Shown piece by piece: positions 6,626 through 14,656 of a stretch of DNA of 39,003 nucleotides. The notes beneath the pieces are model-generated. The model made no database searches. It was not told the origin of the DNA and saw only the letters and a list, made by a program, of their open reading frames with translations. Each line of letters begins with the position of its first letter. Position 1 is the first letter of the stretch. This DNA comes from Candidatus Gastranaerophilales bacterium (lineage in GTDB: Bacteria > Cyanobacteriota > Vampirovibrionia > Gastranaerophilales > Gastranaerophilaceae). Both the position numbers and the translations under genes were made by a program. The DNA is taken from assembly GCA_944324405.1 (NCBI GenBank), contig CALUWF010000014.1, positions 1-39,003 of the forward strand. Direction: 5' to 3'.

Positions 6626-7765
6626 CTATTTAACATATTTCTTTTCGACAAAAGGTTTTTTCACAATTTCAGCATTGTACATTTTATTTCTTACCATAAT
6701 TTGTATTATAGTGCCAATACTTTTTTCTTTTGTGTTAAGCGATGTTGCTAAATTTTTGCAATCTCCTTCAAAGGAAATAAGGCAAAGACCAATGTTTTTG
6801 CCTAATGTCGGCGATATTGTGCCGGATGTTACATAGCCGCATTTTTTCCCGTTTAAAAAAATCCCGGCACCATGGCGCGCTATAATTCTGTCCTTTAATT
6901 CAAAGGCGAAAAGCTTCTTTCTAAGCGGTACCGCGCCTGTCTTTTGAGCCATGATAATATCTTTTGCAATATAGGGCTCTTTTTTATTTTTTGGTACAGA
7001 CCAGCCTAAATCAGCTTCAAGAGGGGTTGTTGTTTCGTCAATGTCTGCTCCCCAAAGGCAAAGCGCGGCTTCAAGCCTTAAGGTATCTCTTGCACCAAGC
7101 CCTACAGGGGTAATTGAAAAATCTTTGCCAATCTCCAAAAGTTTACGCCATATTTTTACGATATCTTCATTTTTTGAAATAATTTCAAAACCGTCCTCGC
7201 CTGTATATCCCGTGCGGCAAAGGAATATATCGCAATCAAAGAGTTTTGTTTTTTTAACGGTAAAAAATTTAGGCTGATTAATGTCGTCTATTCCAGCTTT
7301 TTCAATTATTTTATGCGCGTTTGGCCCTTGCAGCGCAATCATTGAAAGCTCGCTTGATTTATCTTCAATTACTGCATCAAAATTTTTGGAATGCTCCAAA
7401 AAGCGCTCCACGTCGTTTTCTCGTCTTGAGGCGTTTACAATTATTAAATACTTATCCTCAAGCCTGTAGATAATTAAATCATCCTCTATTCCGCCGTTTT
7501 TGTTTAAAAGCTGACAATAGTGCGCGCAATTGATATTAAAAGTCGAAACGTCCTGCGGCACAATGTATTGAAGAAAATTGAGCGCGTCTTTGCCTGATAC
7601 AAAAACCTGGCCCATATGTGATACGTCAAATATTCCGGCGCTGCTTCTTGTTGCCTTATGCTCCTCCAGAATTGATTTATACTGCACCGGCATTTCCCAG
7701 CCGCCAAATTCGACCATTTTTGCGCCAAGCGCTATGTGTTCATCATGTAATGCTGTTTTTTTCAT
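6626..7765 (-). CDS. gcvT: Aminomethyltransferase, glycine cleavage T protein
   Basis: A 379-residue tetrahydrofolate-dependent T protein, which releases ammonia and makes methylene-tetrahydrofolate from the aminomethyl-lipoyl H protein. The N-terminus (MVEFGGWEMPVQYKSI, then AGIFDVSHMGQ) and the central LGARDTLRLEAALCLWGADID region are diagnostic. The C-terminal barrel (GYVTSGTISPTLGKNIGL) is complete. An AGAGGTG ribosome site precedes the ATG. It is 9 bases after alr and 10 before gcvH. Its product is the substrate of FolD, encoded two genes upstream in the same operon. Confidence 0.95.
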   Translation of the reverse strand: MKKTALHDEHIALGAKMVEFGGWEMPVQYKSILEEHKATRSSAGIFDVSHMGQVFVSGKDALNFLQYIVPQDVSTFNINCAHYCQLLNKNGGIEDDLIIYRLEDKYLIIVNASRRENDVERFLEHSKNFDAVIEDKSSELSMIALQGPNAHKIIEKAGIDDINQPKFFTVKKTKLFDCDIFLCRTGYTGEDGFEIISKNEDIVKIWRKLLEIGKDFSITPVGLGARDTLRLEAALCLWGADIDETTTPLEADLGWSVPKNKKEPYIAKDIIMAQKTGAVPLRKKLFAFELKDRIIARHGAGIFLNGKKCGYVTSGTISPTLGKNIGLCLISFEGDCKNLATSLNTKEKSIGTIIQIMVRNKMYNAEIVKKPFVEKKYVK

Positions 7766-7774
7766 TTTGCACCT

Positions 7775-8938
7775 CTATCTGACATAAATTCTCGGCAGGC
7801 GAACTTTTAAACGGCATGTAAGTTCATAGTTTATTGTATTTAACTCTTTTGCCCAAGTATCAATTGAAAAGAAATTTCCGGCCTCGTCATTACCCAAAAG
7901 AGTTATAATATCACCGTTTTGAGCTTCAATATCGCTTATATCAAACATCATTTGATCCATGGTAATTCTGCCGATTTGATTAATTATTTTACCGTTTAAG
8001 CTAGCTTTAATTTTACCCGACAATACTCTTGAAACGCCGTCGGCGTAACCGATGGGGATTGTTGCAACACGCGTTTTTTTATCGGCCACAAAAATATGTC
8101 CGTAGCTTACCCCGTCACCTTTTTCGATTGTGTGAATGTTTGTAATTCTGCCTTTTAAGCCTATTACCTGTTTTAAATCAGGCAGAAGCGAATTTTGTTT
8201 ATTTGAATAATCAAGCGGGCTTAGGCCGTATAAAATAATTCCAAGGCGCAGCATATCAAATTTTAAATCGTCATAAAACAGGCTGGCCGCGGAATTTGAA
8301 CAATGCAGTATCAAACCCGTTGTATCGATTGAATTTATAACACATTTAAAATTTTCAACCTGTTTTTTTAAAATTTCCTTGTTTTCAACATCCGCAAAAT
8401 GTGTAAAAATTCCCCTCAAATCAAGATACGGAGCGTTTTTTGCACGTTTTATAAAATCAATTGCAAAGTTTTTATTTATGCCTATTCTGTTCATCCCCGT
8501 ATCGATTTTAATATGTACCGGAAGCCTTTTCCCGCCAAGCCGTTCGCTTATAAGGGAAGCGGCTTCAAGGTGTTCATCCGTAAAAATTGAAACTGCAATA
8601 TTGTTTTTAATAGCCGTTTCATAAGACCAGATTGGAACGGAGCCTAAAACAAGAATTGGGGTTGTGAATTTATTTTGCCTCAATTCAAGCGCTTCATCAA
8701 TGCTTGCGACCCCAAAAGCGTCTATTCCGCAGGCAAGCAGTGTCGGCGCACACATAATCGAACCGTGGCCGTAAGCGTCTGCCTTAATTACCGCAAGCAG
8801 CTTCGGAGGGATTTTCCCGTTTAAATTAGAAAAAATACTCTTTTTAATCTGTGACAAATTATGCTCAAGGTGTCCTAAATTAACTTCTACCCAGGCATCG
8901 CGATGTTTATTGATAAAACTTCCTCTAAAATTTTGCAT
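7775..8938 (-). CDS. alr: Alanine racemase
   Basis: A PLP-dependent racemase making D-alanine for peptidoglycan, 387 residues. The PLP lysine is K52 in AVIKADAYGHG, and the second catalytic residue is the tyrosine in GDGVSYGHIF. The barrel and the C-terminal beta domain (IGYADGVSR, IGRITMDQMMFD) are complete. The ATG lies 14 bases inside the end of folD, so the two are translationally linked. Its place between folD and gcvT in a one-carbon operon is unusual. Alanine/glycine amino-group balance is a possible reason, but it may be simple operon packing. Confidence 0.94.
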   Translation of the reverse strand: MQNFRGSFINKHRDAWVEVNLGHLEHNLSQIKKSIFSNLNGKIPPKLLAVIKADAYGHGSIMCAPTLLACGIDAFGVASIDEALELRQNKFTTPILVLGSVPIWSYETAIKNNIAVSIFTDEHLEAASLISERLGGKRLPVHIKIDTGMNRIGINKNFAIDFIKRAKNAPYLDLRGIFTHFADVENKEILKKQVENFKCVINSIDTTGLILHCSNSAASLFYDDLKFDMLRLGIILYGLSPLDYSNKQNSLLPDLKQVIGLKGRITNIHTIEKGDGVSYGHIFVADKKTRVATIPIGYADGVSRVLSGKIKASLNGKIINQIGRITMDQMMFDISDIEAQNGDIITLLGNDEAGNFFSIDTWAKELNTINYELTCRLKVRLPRIYVR

Positions 8939-9770
8939 TTTTTATGCTAAGCTCCAGCGTATTTTCCATAAGCATTGCAATTGTCATAGGCCCTACGCCG
9001 CCCGGTACCGGCGTTATCAGGGAAGCTATTTGCGAAACTTCTTCAAAATTGACATCTCCCTTGATTTTTCCGTTTTCGTCTCGCACAATGCCCACATCTA
9101 CAACTATTGCGCCGTTTTTTACAAAGTCTTTCCCGATTAAACCCCCGACACCTGCGGCGCTGATTAAAATATCGGCAGACGAAGCTATTTGAGCCAAATT
9201 GCGGGTTTTTGAATGAGCTACCGTAACGGTTGCATTTTCATTCAAAAGCATTTGCGCAAGCGGCTTGCCGACCATATTTGAACGCCCGATTACAACAGCG
9301 TTTTTACCTTCAAATTCGACATTATATTTTTTCAAAAGCCTTATAATACCTTTTGGAGTGCAAGAAAGCGCATAAGGATTTGAATTTGACATAAGCCTGC
9401 CTGTGTTTATCGGATGAAAACCGTCCACATCTTTTCGGGGGTTGATTAATTCGATAAAATCCCGCGCACAAAGGTGTTCTGGCAGGGGAAGCTGCAATAA
9501 AACCGCATCTGTATCTTCATCAAGATTTAAATTTAAAATTAAATCCTTAAGTTCGTTTGCGCTCGTGTTTTCTTTCATTTTAAAAGTTTTTGAAATAAAA
9601 CCCAGCTCTTTTGCCGTTTTTTCTTTATTTCTGACATAAATTTGCGACGCGGGGTCTTCCCCCACAAGAATTACCGCAAGAGAGGGTTTTTTTGCCATTT
9701 TTGCGACTTTTAATTTAATATCGTTGAGTATTTCTTTTGAACATGCGCTGCCGTCAAGTATTTGAACCAT
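8925..9770 (-). CDS. folD: Methylene-tetrahydrofolate dehydrogenase/cyclohydrolase
   Basis: A bifunctional enzyme converting 5,10-methylene-THF to 10-formyl-THF, 281 residues. It shows the catalytic lysine region YVRNKEKTAKELGF, DVDGFHPINTGRL, and the cofactor-binding VIGRSNMVGKPLAQMLL, then TPVPGGVGPMTIAML. I chose the ATG at 9770 (MVQILDG) over one 21 bases upstream because a strong GGAGG site lies at the right distance for the downstream ATG. This start follows the CooC-like stop by one base. It takes the methylene-THF made by GcvT. Confidence 0.94.
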   Translation of the reverse strand: MVQILDGSACSKEILNDIKLKVAKMAKKPSLAVILVGEDPASQIYVRNKEKTAKELGFISKTFKMKENTSANELKDLILNLNLDEDTDAVLLQLPLPEHLCARDFIELINPRKDVDGFHPINTGRLMSNSNPYALSCTPKGIIRLLKKYNVEFEGKNAVVIGRSNMVGKPLAQMLLNENATVTVAHSKTRNLAQIASSADILISAAGVGGLIGKDFVKNGAIVVDVGIVRDENGKIKGDVNFEEVSQIASLITPVPGGVGPMTIAMLMENTLELSIKNAKF

Positions 9771-9771
9771 T

Positions 9772-10515
9772 TTAACATCCTCCTTGCGCACTTTGCGGAA
9801 GATTGAGTCTTGGATAAAAGTCTTTTATAATCTCTTTTAAACGCTCATAACTTACATCCTCACCCAAATCGTCAATAACGCCCAAAAGATTTAAATTGTT
9901 TAAATTAATCTGCTCTACAAATTTATTCATGGTTTCTTTTTTGGCTTTGTTCAAAATTACTCCAAACTGCCCGTCGGCAGCGTATTTTTTTGAAAACTCA
10001 TATATTTCGCCCGCAAGGTGAATTGATTTTTGGTTTGGATTGGCAGTGATAATTGAGGTGTCAATCGGGTAATCTACAAGCAGATTAAGGTATTTTAAAT
10101 CAAATTCCGTATCAAAAATCACAAAGTCATACCTGTCTATTAATTTTACAAGGGCGTCGTTCATTTGCTTTGTAATGGGACAGCGGCAGTCTTTTGAGGC
10201 CACAAACCAGGAAACTATTATGTCCGTATTTTCTTCCACTTCCTCTAAAATATCCTCAAGCGCCCACTCTATGTACTCTTGTTTTGTCATGCCCTTTGGA
10301 ATGCCCGTTTTGTACTCATGTTTGCCCGAGCGTATACCGTATATTGTATTTCTGGACTTTAAACCGAAACTTCCCGCCAATTCGCAGGTTAAATCATTAT
10401 CCACAAGCAAAATGGACGCGTCGGGGAAATATTCGCGGATTAAGAGCGCAAAAGCACGTGTAAGAGTTGTTTTTCCGCTTCCGCCTTTGCCTAAAAGTGC
10501 GAGAGTATGCGTCAT
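9772..10515 (-). CDS. CooC/AcsF-like nickel-insertion type ATPase
   Basis: A MinD-class ATPase of the CooC family, 247 residues. It has the deviant Walker A GKGGSGKTT (9-17), LLVDNDLTCEL (36-46), a C-x-C pair at C110 and C112 that corresponds to the nickel-binding CxC of CooC, and FDTEFDLKYLNLL (about 134-146) matching the family's DTEAGLEH segment. Characterised members load nickel into CO dehydrogenase or acetyl-CoA synthase. Neither enzyme is encoded in this window. The start overlaps the stop of the MetE-like gene (ATGA), and the stop is one base before folD. It could mature a metalloenzyme elsewhere in the genome or have been repurposed within this operon. Confidence 0.8.
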   Translation of the reverse strand: MTHTLALLGKGGSGKTTLTRAFALLIREYFPDASILLVDNDLTCELAGSFGLKSRNTIYGIRSGKHEYKTGIPKGMTKQEYIEWALEDILEEVEENTDIIVSWFVASKDCRCPITKQMNDALVKLIDRYDFVIFDTEFDLKYLNLLVDYPIDTSIITANPNQKSIHLAGEIYEFSKKYAADGQFGVILNKAKKETMNKFVEQINLNNLNLLGVIDDLGEDVSYERLKEIIKDFYPRLNLPQSAQGGC

Positions 10516-11609
10516 ACAAGGGCACCGTACCTTTCTTTAAGCCGCTGCGAAAGTTCGCGCGAGAGCGTCAGTGCTTTATATGCCCCTTCTTTATCCAGTG
10601 AGCCGCAGCCGCAAGAGGGCGTTATAAAAAGTCTGCTTATAAGGAAGTCTTTGTCAATCCCTTTGTCCGTAAAGCATTTTAGCGCATCGTTAAATTTTTC
10701 TTCAAGCTTATCAAGGTTTAGCGACTTAAGTTCTTCTTTATCAAGCGTAGGAACTATTCCAAAGGCAAAGTAACCGCCGTTTTTAAGAAATTTATCAACC
10801 GCGCTTGCAAAATTTGCCACACTTTTTGCAAACGAATAAGCATCAAAATTAACAACGTCAACTCCGCAGGAGAGTGCTATTTCCCAATCTGTCTTGCCGC
10901 AGCAGTGAACGCCCGATATTGCTCCGAATTTTCTTAAGGCGTCGGAAAATATTTTTAACATTTCAATGACGTCTTTACTTTCAACCGACAAAAAAGCGCA
11001 AGAGCCAACCTGCGAAATTGAAGGCTCGTCCGCAAAAATTACCGCGCGTGCCTTCGGCGCGGATTTTTTAAATTCTTTTACCTGCCAAAGTGCCTTTAGT
11101 ACAAGGGTTTTAATACAAACATCTCTTAAGATATCGTTATAATAAGCGCATTTGCCTTCATTGTCCGTAATTGAAGTTGAAAAGGTAAAAGCTCCGGTAA
11201 TCGAACCTTTTACAAAGTCCGGATTATGATTTTTGAGTTCCTCCAAAAAGGGCTCAAGGGAGTTTGAATTTGGAGGCAAAATCGCGTATTTATCAAGAAT
11301 TTGCTCGCATTGGGATAAATCATCGCTGCCAAGCACGTTTTCGTAATCAAAAAACAACTCTTCAAGAGAAGCAAAAAACTCTTCGCTTTCGGGGTTTAAA
11401 AAGTATTTATCACCCTCAAAAGTGAGCCCGGGCAGATTTTGGCTGTATTGAAAAACCATATCTTCTTCACGTGCAAAATGCGGAAGCTGAGGCCAGAAAG
11501 GCATACTTTTAAATTCCCTGAAAATAAACTCCAATGCTTCTTTTGGCGCATCGGCACCGCAAAGCGGCAAAGAGCCTATTCCTGTGTAATTTAAACTTAA
11601 CTCGCTCAT
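10512..11609 (-). CDS. MetE/UROD-like zinc methyltransferase
   Basis: A 365-residue TIM-barrel protein of the UROD/MetE-like superfamily, close in size to 'core MetE' proteins that lack the N-terminal half of full MetE. GSLP near the N-terminus, DEP at 194-196, H235-x-C237 (in GVHCCGK) and the late C333 (in TPSCGCGS) match the zinc-ligand order of MetE. Such short forms accept methyl groups from methylcobamide-protein or similar donors and not from methyl-THF, so a corrinoid partner is a reasonable inference. It is the first gene of the nine-gene operon and overlaps the CooC-like gene by 4 bases. There is no Shine-Dalgarno; TATAAT lies 11 bases upstream. It could instead be a methyltransferase for another thiol. 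Confidence 0.72.
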   Translation of the reverse strand: MSELSLNYTGIGSLPLCGADAPKEALEFIFREFKSMPFWPQLPHFAREEDMVFQYSQNLPGLTFEGDKYFLNPESEEFFASLEELFFDYENVLGSDDLSQCEQILDKYAILPPNSNSLEPFLEELKNHNPDFVKGSITGAFTFSTSITDNEGKCAYYNDILRDVCIKTLVLKALWQVKEFKKSAPKARAVIFADEPSISQVGSCAFLSVESKDVIEMLKIFSDALRKFGAISGVHCCGKTDWEIALSCGVDVVNFDAYSFAKSVANFASAVDKFLKNGGYFAFGIVPTLDKEELKSLNLDKLEEKFNDALKCFTDKGIDKDFLISRLFITPSCGCGSLDKEGAYKALTLSRELSQRLKERYGALV

Positions 11610-11620
11610 AAATTTATTTT

Positions 11621-11626
11621 ATTATA
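11621..11626 (-). promoter_or_regulatory. -10 box for the one-carbon operon
   Basis: TATAAT on the minus strand, 11 bases before the MetE-like ATG, would give a leader of about 5 bases. No consensus -35 is obvious. The 55-bp gap is shared with the divergent glycosyltransferase gene, whose own AT-rich -10 candidate overlaps this one, so the two directions may compete. Confidence 0.45.
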
Positions 11627-11664
11627 AAATATAAAAGAAGTAAAATTATGAAAAAGAGGGGATT

Positions 11665-12681
11665 ATGGAGCGCAAAAAAGAGTATAAGAACATTCTTCTT
11701 CTGAATTGGGGCGGTATAGGTGATGAAATCCTTTTTATGCCCGTAATTAAAAGCCTTAAGGAAGAATTCAAAAATTGTAAAATCACTCTTGCCCTTGAGC
11801 CCAGAAGTTCAGCCATAGTGCAGCTTTGCCCCGATATTGACAACATTATTAAAACAGATATAAAAGCTTCGGGCATAAAAAAATATATTAACATTTTAAA
11901 ATTTTTATCCTGCGTTTGGGGCAAAAATTTTGACCTTGTAATCTCAAGCGGAAAATCGCTCCTTGTGGCCGTTTTGCTGTTTTTAACGGGAATAAAAGAG
12001 CGAATCGGGTTTAGGTCAAAAACTTCATTTCTTTTGACAAAATCAACCGAACTAAATGAAAACCAATACGCCTCAAATATGTACCATGACCTCATTTCGC
12101 CGATTTGCGACATTACTTGCTCATATCCTCAAATAATAACCGATGATGACTATAAACTTCCCGAGGGGCTTTATGAAGGCGGCTTTATCGCACTTCACCC
12201 GGGGGTGAGCAAAATGAGCATAAAGAAAAATATTTTAAAATGCCCGGATTTAAGCTTTTGGAAAAATTTAATCGCCGCTTTGCTTGAAAAAGGCGAAAAA
12301 ACAGTGCTTTTTGGCACCCGAGATGACGAGGAGCTGATTTCTAAAATTATTGAGGATGAAAAAATTTCGTCAAACAAAAATTTTGTAAATTATTTTAACA
12401 AAACAAAAAGCCTGCTTGATATGGCAAATATGTTTAAAAGGGCAAAATGCGTTATTTGCGTGGATTCGGCGCCAATGCACGTTGCTGTGGGTGTAAATGC
12501 CCGAACTCTTGCTATTTTTGGCCCGACAAACGAGAAAAAACTCTTGCCCGAAAATGAAAATTTTTGCGTAATAAAAAATAACATTCCATGCCGCCCTTGT
12601 CTTTGGCATAAAAGGGCGCAAAACTGCGAGGAAAGCGGCTGTTTAAAAATAGATTATAAAGAAATAATAAGCAAAATTTAA
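11665..12681 (+). CDS. Glycosyltransferase family 9 (heptosyltransferase-like)
   Basis: A 338-residue GT-B enzyme of family 9, which adds ADP-heptose or a similar sugar during lipopolysaccharide core assembly at the inner membrane. The N-terminal nucleotide fold begins ILLLNWGGIGDEILFMPVI (about 9-27). The C-terminal donor domain has ALHPGVSK, then the family motif CVDSAPMHVAVGV and AIFGPTN. A CRPCLWHKRAQNCEESGCL cluster near the C-terminus resembles the cysteine-rich end of heptosyltransferases. An AGAGGGG ribosome site precedes the ATG. It implies a diderm envelope. The exact sugar and acceptor cannot be told. Confidence 0.88.
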   Translation: MERKKEYKNILLLNWGGIGDEILFMPVIKSLKEEFKNCKITLALEPRSSAIVQLCPDIDNIIKTDIKASGIKKYINILKFLSCVWGKNFDLVISSGKSLLVAVLLFLTGIKERIGFRSKTSFLLTKSTELNENQYASNMYHDLISPICDITCSYPQIITDDDYKLPEGLYEGGFIALHPGVSKMSIKKNILKCPDLSFWKNLIAALLEKGEKTVLFGTRDDEELISKIIEDEKISSNKNFVNYFNKTKSLLDMANMFKRAKCVICVDSAPMHVAVGVNARTLAIFGPTNEKKLLPENENFCVIKNNIPCRPCLWHKRAQNCEESGCLKIDYKEIISKI

Positions 12682-12689
12682 CCGGCGGT

Positions 12690-12718
12690 TTGATTTTAAA
12701 CTCCCGTTAGTGTAGAAT
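12690..12718 (+). promoter_or_regulatory. Promoter of the SLH protein gene
   Basis: TTGATT (12690-12695), a 17-bp spacer, then TAGAAT (12713-12718). The leader would be about 27 bases and carries a GAGG site 8 bases before the ATG. Confidence 0.55.
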
Positions 12719-12752
12719 TTTCTTAGGTTTTGAGTAAAATGAGGCACAATTA

Positions 12753-14045
12753 ATGAAAAAGATATTTTGTTTGCTTGTTTTAGGCTTGTTGATATTTGGC
12801 ATAAATACCGCCCGTGCGCTTGAAGTGAGCGATGTTCAAAACGACCACTGGGCAGCATCACAAATTGCAAATGTACTTAATAAAGGCTATATGGGCTTTG
12901 AAAACGGATATAATTTTGCGCCCGATTCAACAATCAAAAGAAGCGAGTTTGTACACTCGCTGCTTAAGGTTATAAGAAGCGAAGACATTATGACCGGCAG
13001 CCCGACAAAATTTAAAGATGTCGACCCCTCGACTCAATATGACCAAAGCATTTTGACATCAGAACAATTGAGGCTCATTTTCGGTTATCCCGACTACACT
13101 TTTAAACCCGAACAGCCGATTTTACGCTCTGAGGCAAACGCGGTTATTGCAAACGTTACAAAAGGTTTTTACGGCGATATAAATGTGCTGGAGGGTTTTG
13201 CCGATAAAGACCAAATCCCCAATTGGGCACTTTATTCCTACATTAAAAATGTTGTAAACAACCTCTATGTTAATCATCCCGACCCGAATTACTTTAGACC
13301 GAACGACTATTTAACGCGCTCCGAAGCGGCCGTACTCTTTAGCGAAGTTGAAAAACAAATCAACCTTGTTGAAGACAAATACAGAAAAACCGCACAAAAG
13401 ACAAAAACGGAATTTTTGGGTACAAATACGCTAAAGCTTGTTGAAGGCGCACCGAGAAACACCGTAGGTCTTTATAATACAAAAATCGTAATTGAAGCGG
13501 GTAACGTCATTTTGGCAAAGCCGGCTCAGCCCATTGACAGCAAAAAGCTTGAAGTCGGCGATCAGCTTGTATTTGTGGCACCTACAGATGTCTATACCCA
13601 AGAGGGTACTTTCCTGTATCCCGCAGGAACACAGTTTGTGGCGGATGTACAAAAAATCAAACGCACTCCCTTCAGATTGAAAAAGCAAAAAAATCTCATT
13701 GTTTTAAGGAAATTCTATATCCCAAGCGGCGTAAGCCATGAAATGGGCGGAGTTACATATACGACCGACAAAGGTAAAATCGTTACCACAAAAACGGTAG
13801 ACAAAAAAAGTCCCGTTAAGGAAAATTATTTTGAAGACACCAAAAACGTTACAAAAGCTGAATTTAGAGTAAAATACACAGATAAACTCTCGCCTGTTGT
13901 TAAATATGACCTTAAGGGCGATGAAATCTGCTATATCCTTTTAACGGGCGATATGGTAATTCCTAATGAACATTACTGGCAGTTTGAAGTGGAAGATGAG
14001 TCAGAAGAAGTTGACGATTCAATTAACACGCACACTGATATGTAA
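12753..14045 (+). CDS. Secreted triple-SLH-domain envelope protein
   Basis: A 430-residue exported protein: signal peptide 1-22 (MKKIFCLLVLGLLIFGINTARA), then three S-layer homology repeats at about 25-75 (DVQNDHWA...RSEFVHSL), 87-137 (FKDVDPS...RSEANAVI) and 148-200 (FADKDQIPNWA...TRSEAAVLF). The remaining ~220 residues are basic and beta-rich, with a VGDQLVFVAPTDVYTQEGTFLYPAGTQF stretch, and end in an acidic tail. SLH domains bind pyruvylated or otherwise modified wall polymers; in SLH-carrying diderms they link the outer membrane to peptidoglycan. The C-terminal region does not look like a porin barrel and I do not recognise it. It follows the LPS glycosyltransferase but has its own promoter, and ends at a strong terminator. 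Confidence 0.85.
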   Translation: MKKIFCLLVLGLLIFGINTARALEVSDVQNDHWAASQIANVLNKGYMGFENGYNFAPDSTIKRSEFVHSLLKVIRSEDIMTGSPTKFKDVDPSTQYDQSILTSEQLRLIFGYPDYTFKPEQPILRSEANAVIANVTKGFYGDINVLEGFADKDQIPNWALYSYIKNVVNNLYVNHPDPNYFRPNDYLTRSEAAVLFSEVEKQINLVEDKYRKTAQKTKTEFLGTNTLKLVEGAPRNTVGLYNTKIVIEAGNVILAKPAQPIDSKKLEVGDQLVFVAPTDVYTQEGTFLYPAGTQFVADVQKIKRTPFRLKKQKNLIVLRKFYIPSGVSHEMGGVTYTTDKGKIVTTKTVDKKSPVKENYFEDTKNVTKAEFRVKYTDKLSPVVKYDLKGDEICYILLTGDMVIPNEHYWQFEVEDESEEVDDSINTHTDM

Positions 14046-14063
14046 TAAATTTAAAAGCATAAT

Positions 14064-14095
14064 AAAAACGGCGCCTAATCAAGCGCCGTTTTTTT
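14064..14095. terminator. Bidirectional terminator between the SLH gene and udg
   Basis: Stem ACGGCGC/GCGCCGT extended by A-T pairs, loop of about 8 bases, followed by a T-run on the plus strand and a T-rich run on the minus strand. It serves the convergent SLH and udg genes. The udg stop codon (14075-14077) lies in its loop, so the last udg codons form one arm of the stem. Confidence 0.88.
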
Positions 14096-14656
14096 AATCA
14101 TAATTAAATCTTTAAGCGTTAAATCCCTAGGGGAACCTTCATCAAGGGAGTGCTGCCTTAAAAGGTAGGAGGGGTGCAAAATAGGGACAAATTTAATCCC
14201 CTTGTATCCCGCTACATTGTCAAAAATCTCTCCGCGCACTTTTGAGATTTTAAATTTTTTATCCAAAAAACTCTCCATAGCAGTCGCCCCGCAAAGCACA
14301 ATTACTTTTGGTTTTATTGTTTTAATCTGGGCGTGTAAAAACTTTTCGCAGGCCTCTTTTTCTTCTTTTTTGGGCTTTCTGTTCTCCGGCGGCCTGCATT
14401 TTAGGGTGTTTGCGATGTATAAATCTTTTTGCCTTTCAAGCCCGGCATTTTTTAAAAATTCGTTTAAAAGCTTTCCCGCACGCCCCACAAAAGGCTTCCC
14501 GAGCTTGTCTTCATCGGCACCCGGAGCTTCTCCTATAAGCATAATTTTGGCGTTTGGCGAGCCGTCGGAAAAAACGATATTTGTGCGCGTTTTGCAAAGC
14601 TCACAACCGACACAGTTCTTCGCCCGTGCTTCAAGCTCTAAAAGCGCCGCTTTCAT
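14075..14656 (-). CDS. Family 4 uracil-DNA glycosylase (iron-sulfur)
   Basis: A 193-residue base-excision enzyme removing uracil from DNA. N-terminal cysteines C15, C18 and C21 (CVGCELC), together with those in LKCRPPENRKP and EACEKF, fit the [4Fe-4S] ligand set of family 4 UDGs. Catalytic motif 1 is IGEAPGADEDKLGKPFVGRAG and motif 2 is LHPSYLLR near the C-terminus. Its start overlaps the prs stop by one base, so it ends the glmU-prs-udg operon. The final codons are embedded in the terminator stem. Confidence 0.9.
   Translation of the reverse strand: MKAALLELEARAKNCVGCELCKTRTNIVFSDGSPNAKIMLIGEAPGADEDKLGKPFVGRAGKLLNEFLKNAGLERQKDLYIANTLKCRPPENRKPKKEEKEACEKFLHAQIKTIKPKVIVLCGATAMESFLDKKFKISKVRGEIFDNVAGYKGIKFVPILHPSYLLRQHSLDEGSPRDLTLKDLIMIKKTALD

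Noticed and set aside
9771-9791. Upstream folD start
   Set aside because: A strong GGAGG sits between the two ATGs and suits the downstream one, which also matches the usual N-terminus.
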